64,000 bases of DNA from Echeneis naucrates (Eukaryota > Chordata > Actinopteri > Carangiformes > Echeneidae), in NCBI RefSeq assembly GCF_900963305.1, contig NC_042526.1, positions 16,745,001 through 16,809,000 on the forward strand. The letters run 5' to 3'. Below, one piece after another: positions 1 through 11,196 of this stretch (position 1 is the stretch's first letter; each line of letters starts with the position of its first letter). The notes beneath the pieces are model-generated. The model searched no databases. It saw only the letters and a list, made by a program, of their open reading frames with translations, and was not told the origin of the DNA. The position numbers and the translations under genes are program-made.

Positions 1-74
1 TAGGACTACTGTAACACTTGTTTATTTATTTTCATTGGCAATTAGACTACTTACATTGAACCTGCTTCCTGCAG

Positions 75-541
75 ATTGAGAATCTATCACAGAAGATCTT
101 TGAGATGAAGGGTAAGATTAACCGACCGGCTCTCAAGAGGGTGAAGATCTCAGCTGATGCCATGCTGGGAGCTCTGCTGGGCACGAAGGTCAAAGAGTCT
201 GTAGACTTCAAGGCCAATCTCAAGACTGTGAAGAAAGAAGAGGAAAAGGTTAGTGCAGCAGGGCTGATTTATTTTTGATTTCACTACTAAAACTTTACTG
301 AACATTACTAAAACTAATAAAAGTTTCTTCCAGGCTTGATTGACTCTTTGGTTTAAGGCTCAAATTGCGTTTGAATGATGGAACAGTGCTGTTGGATGGC
401 TTACCTTATTTAGTGAAAAAACTGTATCACTTAGAATTTTTTTCTCATGAACAGAAAGAGGAAGTGACTGACTGGCGAAAGAACGTGGAGGCCATGTCTG
501 GCATGGAGGGGAGGAAGAAGCTGTTTGATGCTGGGCAGTAA
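75..541 (+). CDS. tnni: Troponin I copy 1 (slow/cardiac-like), 3' exons only
   Basis: Inhibitory subunit of the troponin complex, which blocks actomyosin until Ca2+ binds troponin C. Only the last two coding exons lie in the window: 75-248 (58 codons, phase 0) and 455-541 (28 codons plus TAA). The first encodes the region starting [14 protein letters not shown], then the inhibitory peptide [12 protein letters not shown] and the switch segment [12 protein letters not shown]. The last exon reads [19 protein letters not shown] and ends [20 protein letters not shown] matches mammalian slow TnI (TNNI1); fast fish TnI usually has DVGDWRKNIEDKSGMDG, so this is not a fast-type gene. The inhibitory peptide has N where relatives have K (GKFKRP). 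Earlier exons lie off the left edge. A candidate AATAAA is at 872-877. The family is certain; the exact paralogue class is not. Confidence 0.9.
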
Positions 542-2796
542 CATTTGGATTCATGGGCATTTTAAATACAAATTCTGTTTTATAATGGATGAGAACAGAG
601 CGTAATGTTTGAGTGTCCAGATTTCATGTATGAAAATATGCAAAAATGTTACCATTTAAACGAAGGAAATTGTGGATATTTTGTTGTACAATGTCATGTT
701 TGATGGTGTTCGTGCCAAAACTTTCACCATAGATAAGCGCATATTAAAATGAGCTGTGTTTCTTGATAGTGATTATATCATTACAACAGACAAACGCCCA
801 AAACTGATGCTGGTCTTTACCTTGAAATGTATCATTTGACATTTTATGCTTGACACAAATCTGGTATGCGCAATAAACCAGACAATAATAAGAGTTTCAG
901 GACTTGGCAGTTGTAAACAGCAGCTGAGAACAAAGCTCATAAATAATTTTTGTAAATCAAAATAGATGTAGCATTCATTCAAAGAAGTATGAACATCTAA
1001 GAACGAGAGGTCGTAGTTCGTGGGCAGCGATAAGCCCTTTTGTAAAATGACAAAGAAGTTGCCAGAACACAAAAGACCAATCAACACTGTGAGTGCTAAA
1101 AATAAAAGCAATGCAAAATTAAAGACTGGACTGAAATCCATCTACTTCCATCAGGGAGATTATGTTTTCTCCTCCATGTGTGTCTTTTGGTTAGTGAATT
1201 TTTTTGAACGATTTGAACGATTGCATTTGAGTCCATGAAAGCACAGGCTTTTGGGAAAAAAAGCTCTGGGTCATTTACTACGAACGTGAATATTTCTAAA
1301 TAATGACTATTTGACTAAAATGCTGAGAGGTTTTATTTATATTATATTATATATATATATATGTATATTCTGTATATATATATATATGTACATTGACTGT
1401 ATATGTGTTTAATGTTTTGTTGTATGCTTGTATACCTGTTACACTGCTGGCTGTGCAACCAATGTCCTTGGGAACATTAAAGTTGACCCTTATCCCTTTT
1501 AGTAAAAAAAGGCGACATTGCTTTGTGATTTTGGAGATGAACATTTTCTTTTATGTAGATGTAATTCTGAAAGGGCTTTAGCCTGCTAGGCTAGCCTAAC
1601 AGGACAGGGTTAAAAAAACACAGGCTGCGTTTTTGGAATAGGAGATTTGTCCATATTACAGATTAAATATTTATCAGATTTTTCTTTTTTTTTTCTAAAT
1701 GGTTTTCTGAGAGTTGCCCATCTTTATGGGAGTGTAACATTAACTCGCTGTGTAAATGCTTCTCAGCAAAATGACGACTTCAGTATCCTCGTTTAATTGT
1801 TCACTGCCCACCTTCTCTTTGTGAGTCAGAGTCTTTTGAACATTTGACTCTGCTACAACAATGATGCAGATTGGCTGGCTCGGTTTGCAAACCATCAAAA
1901 CCTGACCAGCACCTGTTCTTGTTTTTCTACTCCTCTAAATAAAACCTAACCATCCTTTGGCTTTGTTCTGTCCTCCAAGGTGGATGTTTGATCTGTCAGT
2001 CAACCACATTTGGTTGTCATGCACCTGAAAAGAAATAGTGTTGTATCAGGTAGATTGGGGATAGGACCTATTTATTATCATATTTTTTTAAAAGGATCTG
2101 GTGAACGTAAGAAAATAGCTCCTCTGAACTACTGCAAGGAGATATCACTCAAAAACATTTCCAAATTTCACAGTCACTACACCACACCCAAGATTTTTTT
2201 ATTTTGTTGTGTAGAATCTTAACAACTCAAAGAATAACATTGATTGATAAGTCTTCTTTTTTAATCTTTAATTTGTTTCCTAAACTTTCTATCAAGAGAA
2301 ATTTCAAATTGCCACAAAAAGGGCAATGAGAAAATTATCTTTTTTTTTTTTTACTGAGAGCTCATGTGGACTCCTTAATATGGGTCTGCAGCACTTTTGG
2401 CTGTGCATACAGGGACATCTTGAGATGTTCAACATTCACACTCGGTCTGGGTTGTTTGTACTATAAATAAAGGTACATAAGAAAGGAATAGAGGAAGGTC
2501 AGGTTGAAATATTTCTTTCTCCTATTTCTCTTGTTTGACACTTTAACAGCTTGAACTCCAAATGGTCAAATATGAATATGTGAGGCTGACACAGCATGGC
2601 TGTGGCAACTTCTTTAAATGCTCACCGTCACGTCCACCAAGAGGTGATGTTTCACCCCTGTAAGATTCCCAAAGGTTTAGGACCATAAATGAAGTTTTAT
2701 TAGCTCCTTTCCTGTCTGAATATTGAGGTGATCCTGCGTATGTGCAACAATGAATGTCACCCTTGTTGTTGGACACAGCAGCAGTGGCACAGACAG
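542..2796 (+). other. 3' UTR of troponin I copy 1 and intergenic DNA
   Basis: No supported coding exon. AATAAA at 872-877 is a possible poly(A) signal. A TA/TATG microsatellite occupies about 1342-1389, with T-runs near 1680 and 2341. A TATA-like block TATAAATAAAGGTA is at 2462-2475 and recurs at 9278. The short ORFs here lack family resemblance and splice context. Confidence 0.6.
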
Positions 2797-2947
2797 GAGT
2801 CTATTTTAGTGAGCCATTCACATTTGCCGCAGCCACTATAAATTGGATAGATTTTTTTCTCCATTGTCCCTCAGAAAGTCCATGCGTCCCTCCTGAAACA
2901 CACTTTTGTTCACTTTTGAAATTCAAGGAGCTGTCAGGCGCTGTCAG
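2797..2947 (+). promoter_or_regulatory. Probable promoter and non-coding exon 1 of troponin I copy 2
   Basis: The 27 bases at 2797-2823 match 6074-6100 upstream of copy 3 at 25 of 27 positions. The block contains CTATTTTAG, one base shorter than the MEF2 consensus, which muscle promoters often carry. A TATAAA follows at 2837-2842. Transcription would start near 2867, and a possible donor CAG|GTACAA at 2948 would end the untranslated exon. Position and conservation between the copies are seen in the sequence; promoter function is inferred. Confidence 0.45.
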
Positions 2948-3821
2948 GTACAAAGCTGCTATTTTGATACTTGTGCTTTTGAGTAGATGTACTGTGAGCA
3001 TGAGGACATTTTGAGCTGAATTCTGTTGAGAAGAAGTCTTTCTGAGCAAGTTAAAAATGTGATTGTAGAATCTGCAAGAACTCTAATTCAGAGTAGTGTC
3101 TTGTGCTTTAATATTAACAGCAAGCTGATTATTGTCACCGTAGGTGCTGGTGGATGATCTGGTTATTCACCTTGTTTATCACCTATGCAGAAACATCCAT
3201 CCAATGTTCAAGGATTCAGTGCTTTTAAAACTTTGTATATGAAAGTCTTCAGTGAATTTAGTTTGTAGGATTTTGTATTAATATTTTGTTTTATCTTGTG
3301 CAAATGCATGCTTGCAATGTATGAAAGGTAAAAGTGGGAAATTTTTATTTCAGTTGCAATTTATACTTAATCTTTTAATCAATTAACGTTTTGTGTCAAT
3401 TCATCAATATCAATATTTAACAATAACATTTCTCTTTGGTTACATAATTGAGGATGTTCCCATTCAAAATATGAATTACAAAAAAAAAAAAAACTTGCTT
3501 GGCACATAAAACATTATCATCCAAAAATATATGTCACTTTTAGGCTACTCTATCTTGCAAAAGGGAGACAATTAGGGAGGTGAACAATAAATAACTTGAG
3601 TGAGTTGATATTTGGAGAGGATGAAATACTTTAGCCTGAGAAGTCAGAAAGATCCTCAGCTCAGTTGAACAGTCGTTTAATATGAAGGCAATGTATTTGC
3701 ATTATTTCTAAAAACATTGGCAATATTTGTCATGCACACATATCTGTATATAAACATAAATATATATAATTTTGCAGTTGCACTCATTTTACATATTTCA
3801 ATTTAGGAATTTAAGACAATC

Positions 3822-5276
3822 ATGGCTGATGCGTGAGTATTATCACTTCTTTCGGTGTCACCACTGTTTAAAAAAATGTGTTGATATGATATGTCAATAT
3901 CTTTACATGTATTTTCTCCTTTGGTGAATGCTGCTATGTACCCACAGACCTGTAAGTATCTATAGTAAATTCCTTTTTTCAATTCTGTATTTTTCAGAAT
4001 AAATTATATTTGCATATGCGCTGTGTGCCATAATATATTAAATGCTCTTCATATGTATTATAGAAGAAATCAAAGATCTCCTCCTCTCGAAAGCTGGGCT
4101 TGAAGGAAAGTTTTTCTTTATTTGTACTTTTGGCATATTTTTCCTGATCTCTTGATCTTGAAATTTCAGTTCGATTAATGAAAAGCCATCTATTTGTTTC
4201 ATGTATTTTAATTTCTTCCTTAGATCAGATTATTGGCAGTTGCTGCTCAAATGTTGCAGGAGGAGACAGAGCAGAAGATACTGGAAAAAGAAGCTACTCT
4301 GGCACAACGGGTTCCTCCTCTAAATCTGTCTGGTCTGTCTTTGAAAGAGCTGCAGGTATATCACTTGGTTAAAACACGTTTTTATCCCAGTGACCATAGT
4401 TCTTTCTATTTGACTCCATGCCATAATTTCATACAAGTAGAGGTATCCTGTCTTTTTTCCAGGATGTATGCAAAGACTTGCACCACATGATTGATGTTGT
4501 AGATGAAGAGCGCTACGATATTGGCCTTAAGGTTTCCAAAAATGACAAAGAGGTGAGCCAATCAACAATGAAAAAGCAATAAAAGAATGTGTTGATAGTT
4601 CAACTTTTTTCATGACATAAAATATCTTAAAATTCACAATCACTGCCTCCAAGTGGCAGCACTGAATATAACAAGACTTGCCAGAATCTTGCAGGTTAAA
4701 TATACAGTATATATACATACATGAAGCCTCCTCTTCCTCTAACACTTAATCTATGGTCAAGGCAAATTTCGCATAAGTTACAGGCAGACATATTGATAAA
4801 AATGGAAGAATCTCCTTCTTCAAGTAAATAATTAGATAGTGGGGAGTGTTATGTAGTAAACTTCCCTTAAAGTGGTAGAACAGTAACAGAGCAATCCTTT
4901 ATACATCCCATGATATCTTAGATTGAAAACATGAAACTGAAGATCACTGAGATTCAGAGTAAGTTTAAGAAACCTACTTTGAGAAGAGTGAAGATCTCAG
5001 CAGAGGCCATGCTGAGCGTCCTGTTGGGTACCAGGTGCAAAGAGGTCTTTGACTTTAAGGCCAACCTCAAAACAGTCAAGAAGGAAGAGGAAAAGGTAAA
5101 CCAGGTTTTCACTTTTAAGTCTCAAAAACCTCCAGGCTGTAGTACAATTTTTATTAAATTATCTGTGTATGTCATGCTTCCCACAGAAGGAGGAGGTAAC
5201 TGACTGGCGCAAAAATGTGGAGGCCATGTCTGGTATGGAGGGAAGGAAGAAGCTGTTTGATGCCTCCGGAAACTAA
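3822..5276 (+). CDS. tnni: Troponin I copy 2 (slow/cardiac-like)
   Basis: Complete 180-residue troponin I if all exons splice as read: 3822-3832, 3948-3951 (a 4-nt microexon), 4064-4105, 4224-4355, 4463-4552, 4922-5095 and 5187-5276. The first exon probably starts at 3807, after TTTAG. The protein begins MADAP, then KKSKISSSRKLGLK, which resembles the start of the conserved core of cardiac TnI. It includes VDEERYDI, the inhibitory stretch SKFKKPTLRRVK, a changed switch segment ISAEAMLSVLLG (AEA for ADA) and the end DASGN. There is no long cardiac N-terminal extension. One oddity: the exon ending at 4105 (TTG AAG) is followed by GAAAGT, not GT, although copy 3 has AAG|GTATTT at the same place. 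A candidate AATAAA is at 5298-5303. Copy 2 is the most diverged of the three. Confidence 0.85.
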
Positions 5277-6073
5277 ATAAACTAACAAGCTATTCAAAAT
5301 AAACAAAAACATTTTGTTTCAAACAACTGATTTTTAGGATCTTTTAACATGATGATGTATAATTATTTGCAGGAAACATAAAGATCCTTAAAACATGGAT
5401 TTTTTTTTTAAACAATATATAGAAAATAGAAATAGAAATATTTTGACTGTAGCCCTCAAGTTCTTTTTAATTTATTTATAGAATAGGAAATATGAATAGC
5501 ATATGTTATTGTAGCTATATTATACACTGAATATTAGACTTTCAATATACCTTATTATTAACCACTGTGTATTTAAAATGCTGTGTTTGCAGAAGTTTTG
5601 TGTAGAAGCCTCCAGATGGCAGTAAAAATCTTTCTGAAACGTCACTGCTCACTCTCCCACTGTGACTCAGTAAAGTATATTAAACATGGACAGTGAAGTA
5701 TGTCTCTCATTGTCTCTCTGTCTCTCATTCAGCAAGTCATGCAAGTCTCACATTGAGCAACTAACGCTGTATCTTATCCATTCGTTTTTGTTTGTTCCAA
5801 TTATCCATATCTTGCTAAAAGTTAAAATTAAATAGTGTAATTGAGTCCTTGTTGAAATTATTGCAGGAGTATGTGACCATCATATTTTCTTTCTGTTCAA
5901 GCCATGGCCTTACAGTAAAACTGAATTGCATGTACATATAATACACATATGTAATATCTGGAGCTTCTTCGGAGGCAGTAAGAAAGCATCTGAGGCGGAC
6001 GGCCCCACCAAGAACTTTCACACCTCATACATATGGGATGTGAGAGACGTAGTTCGAGAATGGTGAGGACACA
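5277..6073 (+). other. 3' UTR of copy 2 and short intergenic spacer
   Basis: AATAAA at 5298-5303 fits the poly(A) signal of copy 2. The rest is AT-rich with no gene. Around 5930-6060 the sequence is richer in GC just before the conserved promoter block of copy 3. Confidence 0.6.
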
Positions 6074-6187
6074 GAGTCTATTTTAGTGGGCCACTCACAT
6101 GAGCTCAAGAATCTATATATCTACCCTCTTACTATTCTTTTCTTGTCAGAAAAGAAGCTTGCGAGTTTTTGTCATCTGTTGTAAAAG
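6074..6187 (+). promoter_or_regulatory. Probable promoter and non-coding exon 1 of troponin I copy 3
   Basis: The block at 6074-6100 matches the one upstream of copy 2 (25 of 27 positions), including the MEF2-like CTATTTTAG. TATATAT lies at 6114-6120, about 30 bases before a likely start near 6145. The untranslated exon would end at 6187 before a good donor, AAAG|GTAAGG. The next exon begins at 6876 after CCCAAAG. Two copies sharing the block, TATA box and exon layout support a real promoter. Confidence 0.55.
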
Positions 6188-6905
6188 GTAAGGATTATTT
6201 CAAAATATTACAAAGTGTCAAAGAATAAAAATGTATCTTTTAATATTTTAAATTTAACTGGTACTAAATGCCAAAAAGTAGATTTTCATTAACATCAGAA
6301 CTCTGTTAATACAAATTATAATATTTTTTTAATGTTGTTTGTAGTTTGTTTTTGTTTTTTTTTTAATGACCAGTGTCTTGTTTTGAGAATCTCATACTTT
6401 TTGATAGAGAAGGTTCAATAACAGCTGCTATCCTCTAATGTGAGAAGCCCATGTTAAAGTTAAAAATAACACAACTCAGCAACTTGTATTGGTATGTTTT
6501 ACTAGTTACTGAAACCAACTCCCATTGCTTATAATGCTGTAATGTAATTAACTGGAATTAAAAACAAGATTTTTTAATGAAACTGTAATATTTCTTTCAC
6601 TCTAACAATGTATATATTAAACAATCACTGATTTTGTGAATATTTTTGACTGTGTCAAGCTTTATGTTGGCCTTATGTCACAGAGTAGCTTTTAGGCTCA
6701 GGTTTGACCTTTATACAATGTCAACTGGTTTGTCCGAGTATTAATCTACAATGCATGTGAAATGGGGTTTCCAGCACAATCCCAATGAAAAGTGTTTTTC
6801 CTAAAAAACGTATGGTTAAGAGATATGTGTGTGAGTATACTTCTAAAAATTGAATAACTTTCTCTTTTCCCAAAGATTCAACCAGGGGCAACAGAGTTGA
6901 AATCA

Positions 6906-8732
6906 TGTCTGAAGCGTAAGTATCCAAGTCTTTCTGTCTAGCTTTTATGCCACCGTAACAGTATGTGATATTACAGAAAGGTTTCTAACTCAGCTTGTTC
7001 TCTCTCCCTGTTACTTATGAACACTTCCATCATAACTGGACAGGCCTTCGGTGAGAATGAAATAAAGTAACAAAGAGATTGAGTTTGTTTGGTTAAACAC
7101 TATAGCGTTGAGTGTCAGATAATACAACACTTACATACATTAGTAAAACAATGTGATAATATAACTTAAATTCTTTGCCTATCCTCTTTTCCAGAAACCA
7201 AAGCCCAAAATCTCTGCATCTCGCAGACTGTTCTTGAAGGTATTTTTATGTGTGTTTGTGCATTAAACTTTGATCATACAGTAATGCATACATTGTGTAG
7301 AAAGTGTAATTTGTGTTTATGTTCTGACAGACCAAACTGATCAAGAAGGCCATGACCATGCTGGATAATGAAAAGCAAGTCAGAAAAGATGAACGAGAGA
7401 GAACCTTAGCCGAGAGAGTCCCATCCCTCCAACTGTCAGGCCTGTCGATGCAGGATTTACAGGTACATTTATCACTGAAGCAAAGTAATCACATCAGAAG
7501 CTCCTTATGGATGTGAATTGCTGTGAAATCAACATTAAATCATGCAACTGTCTAAACACTTCACTATCACTTCACTCAAGTCACCTTTTCCTGATTTCCC
7601 CTAATGGTATGTAGACACATGCAATTAGTTTTGGCTTTGTTTGCAAGGGTTTCAAGAGTTCAGCTGACTCATGGACTCATTGCACTGGAAAATCAAACAT
7701 GAACAACTAAACTAGCCATATTACTTGCTAGCAAGAATTACTTGGATTTATCTATACACATCTGTGCATCACACAGAGTTAAATGGTCAATCATTGGATC
7801 ATAAAAAGGCATATTTATGGCATAAGGTAGTGCATAAATGCTCACACACATTATACTGTTGATTTGCATTGCTTGCCATTCAAACAAATCAAGCCTAATG
7901 AACTTTGTGTCCACAGACTCTTTGCAGAGAGTTACACCAGAAAATTGATGTTGTTGATGAAGAGCGGTATGACATTGCCGCTAAAGTGACAAAAAATGAA
8001 AGGGAGGTGAGAAATATTTTCTAAATAACCGTTTCAAATTTTGTCCTTTTTCACACAAAAATATGTGTCAAGCTTAAGGAATGCATGCAGTGTGTTTATC
8101 GCATATTCCATGTGACATAACACATTTAAAGTCATGTTGTCTCTTTTGATACAGATACAGGACCTCTCTCAAAAGATCTTTGAGATGAAGGGCAAGATGA
8201 AGAGGCCAAACCTGAGGAGGGTGAGGGTGTCTGCTGATGCCATGCTGGGAGCTCTGCTGGGCTCTAAGGTCAAAGAGTCTGTGGACTTCAAGGCCAACCT
8301 CAAGACTGTGAAGAAAGAAGAGGAAAAGGTTAGTGTTTCAGTTTATTATATGCTATATGTGGTATCACTTCAGTGTTTAGTAATTTCATCCACTCAGTAT
8401 CATCTGAGTATCTTTTGAGGCCAAATACTGAGGAATGTACAGTCTAGACAAAATGGCTGACACCGACAATCTAACTTCAGGCTTAGTGCAGGATATTAAC
8501 ATTACACCTTAACATTAAAAAAGATGTGAAACTTGAAATGCTTTTTCACAGCCTAGAAAATATGATTGAAAAGGGTTGTGTTTGTTTAAAGACACTAAGG
8601 ACGTAAAATAGCGAGGCAAATCCTTTTCATGCTTTCACCCCACAGAAAGAGGAGGTGACTGACTGGCGTAAGAACGTGGATGCCAAGTCTGGTATGGAGG
8701 GTAGAAAGAAGCTGTTTGACGCTGGACAGTAG
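6906..8732 (+). CDS. tnni: Troponin I copy 3 (slow/cardiac-like)
   Basis: Complete 181-residue troponin I. Coding exons: 6906-6916, 7044-7050 (a 7-nt microexon), 7195-7239, 7331-7462, 7917-8006, 8155-8328 and 8646-8732; the first exon starts at 6876 with a short leader. All borders are GT-AG and the phases agree. The protein starts MSEAPS, then [15 protein letters not shown], and runs through [14 protein letters not shown] and [19 protein letters not shown]. The inhibitory peptide is [12 protein letters not shown] and the switch segment is [12 protein letters not shown]; the end is KKLFDAGQ. The core is closest to slow TNNI1, and KESVD recalls the cardiac AKESLD. There is no cardiac N-terminal extension with its PKA serines. 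Exons 6-7 are very similar to copy 1 at the DNA level. This is the cleanest of the three copies. Confidence 0.93.
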
Positions 8733-8790
8733 ATTTGAAGTGGATATCTTTGTGAAGATGTTTACTGCTCTATTACAGGTGGAACCAGTG

Positions 8791-8796
8791 AATAAA
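8791..8796 (+). terminator. Poly(A) signal of troponin I copy 3
   Basis: AATAAA sits 59 bases after the TAG stop and is followed by T- and G-rich sequence. This fits the very short 3' UTRs of striated muscle troponin genes. Confidence 0.65.
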
Positions 8797-8799
8797 GTT

Positions 8800-10479
8800 T
8801 ATTATGACATTAACAAGAAGGTTCTGACAAGGTTATGTTTCAAGTGTAAATGGTGCAGACTGTATAATGAAGGACATATGCATTAAATGTATCTGAGCGG
8901 TGTACTCTTCTTGTAGTTTTTAGTATCAATATGAATTCAATCATCCAGCACCACTATTGGTTGTCCACATAAACAAACAGAGGAAATGTTGTTGGTTATA
9001 TACGCTAAGAAGTGTAAATCTTTGTACTTGCCCACAAAAGCATCTTCTGAATCATGTCAACACAAAACATTGAGATCAACGTTTTGTTCTTGCGTTTTCC
9101 AAAAAGATAATAATGACAGTGGGGTTGTGAAACGGATTGAATACACATTCCTGGTACAGCTAAATTTGACAGTCAATTGTTCAACAAGGTCACATCAGGG
9201 TGGGCAGCCTTGAAAATGAATGTGTCATTAAAACTGAGACATTGTGATGTGAGGACAGCATTGCGAATTGTGCATCATATAAATAAAGGTATTTTGACAT
9301 TTCTTGGAGAACAAGGCCTCCTGTAGCTCGGGCTGGAAGAGTTACTAAGAGGTACTAACCCTTGAACTGTGTTTAAATATTTGCATAATTGTATGTTACA
9401 TTATCATATAAAGAAACATCAGTTAAATAGTTACAATATTAAGTGATTTTAGCAACAATCTGACAAAGCATTTTTATTTGTCAGGTGTCTATCTCACATG
9501 TCTATTTTATCCATTAACAATTTTTGTTGTTATTTTTTTCAAGAACCTGTTTTATGACATGTAAATCAATATTGTGATGTGAAATCATATATACTGGGAC
9601 TCACCTATTCCTACGTTAAAGGTAATAAAATTAACAAAATAATTTGTGTTTTTTAAACGCAAATTAAGAGACGTCATCTCCCATTTGGGGTCAAAGCTAC
9701 TGCCCACAGGATCTTACTTTTTAGGCTGAGCTTTTACTCTCAGTTAGGGTTAAGGTTACATTAAATCTCAAGCACGCCTGCTCTAAAGATTCCTATTACA
9801 AGCATCAGTTGATTATTTTTTTGACTGACTATTCATTCAACAAAATGGCAGAAAGTCTTGAGCAGTATTCTTAACAATCTCTACTGTAGGTGATGTCTTA
9901 AAACAGACAAGGCACCAAACTCATTCATTCAGTCATAGAACAATGGGAAAGATGAAAACATCACAGCAGAGGAGTTGTCAGAGAATTTGGACATATTTCC
10001 TAAAAATCATTAAAAAATGAACCATCTTCATCGGAGCAAATTATATTTCCATTAACTGGCTAATCGATAGTCACGGCTCTAATTTCAAGGGCGCACATTT
10101 AAACCAGCAAGTCACAAAGAAATAATTACAGAAATTAAATTACTTTGTTTCATCATACAGATAATGTATTGTTAAGTGTGCTACAATAATTTCAATGATT
10201 TAAGCACTCAAGGTGCTTGCAGTTTCCTAAACATGAGGTTCGGTGATTATTCTCTTTCATTATGACTCATAAATCGACAGTTTTGGCTCATTTACGTTAT
10301 ATTTACATCGTCACAGGAACCATTTTCCTACCATCATACTGTGGCGTTTTAGATAAAAAAGGTTTATCGCAGACTGTGCCCTTTCCTCCTCTTCCTGTCA
10401 GTGTAATTACAGTATCACACAGCTGTCACTCTCCTCCAAACTGTCAACCGCAGCACATGGTTAGCACACAGTAGCTCTC
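8800..10479 (+). other. Intergenic DNA between troponin I copy 3 and bpgm
   Basis: No supported gene. TATAAATAAAGGTA at 9278-9291 repeats the block at 2462-2475. It may be a relic promoter of a lost troponin I copy, but no troponin exon follows it before bpgm. The remainder is AT-rich with only short ORFs. Confidence 0.5.
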
Positions 10480-10721
10480 CGTCTCCATGGCTGCCTGCCG
10501 CCTCCGTCTGCTCCCTCTTCCGTTACTGCCGCTCCCAATATGGGCATGGCAGCCTCAAAGAGCCCGCCCACACGAGAGATTCGCCCGTCTGATAGGACGA
10601 CTGGAGTGTCAGTCGGTGACGTGACCAGGAACGCCGCTGTCCTGTACATGGCCTGAACCGTAAACACTGACGATCCACCACGAACCATCCACATTTAGGC
10701 CGGATTTCAAGCCCACACAAG
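10480..10721 (+). promoter_or_regulatory. bpgm: bpgm promoter and untranslated exon 1
   Basis: A local GC-rich patch in AT-rich DNA. It contains a GC box (GCCCGCCC, about 10562-10569) and a CRE-like TGACGTGA at 10617-10624. A good donor, CAAG|GTAAGA, follows 10721. The next exon starts at 11175 with 22 leader bases before the start codon. The exact transcription start was not determined. Confidence 0.55.
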
Positions 10722-11196
10722 GTAAGACCAAATTTTCATCATTACTCTGGTGTTTTGGGGGATGAGTCTGCTGTCTTGTTGCTATACGCTGGTCCGGTTT
10801 TCACCTCCGGCCATAATAGGAGCAGTAAGTTGCTATAGAGCAACACGCCCGCTCATCCTCTCTTGACCCCTTAAAAGCGTCCAAAATACATTCACTTAAA
10901 TGTTTCCTCTGTAAGATTTAGGTATCGTTGTTTGTCATCTTAAGGCTTGCAAATAAGGGTAGCTGCTCTAGCCTTCAGTCTGTTAACTTTGCAAGACAAC
11001 CTTTAACCTTTTGCTGGCTCCAAGTCCTGCTTCTGAACTCAGATCAGATACCCAGACACAGCTCACATACATTACACAGCAAGCTGCGCTCCTGTTTAAA
11101 TTCATCAAATACTAATTCTTCTGCGATCACTGACTGCATAACTCTTACGTTCATTTATTGTGCGTGTGCTTCAGGTTTCTGCTGCTGGTGCTTCGG

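Noticed and set aside
75-8732. Calling the troponin I genes fast-skeletal tnni2
   Set aside because: They lack DVGDWRKNIEDKSGMDG and have slow/cardiac-type [14 protein letters not shown] and [13 protein letters not shown].
9278-9345. A promoter and first exon of a fourth troponin I gene
   Set aside because: No troponin exon follows before bpgm, and the donor-like GTACTA is weak.
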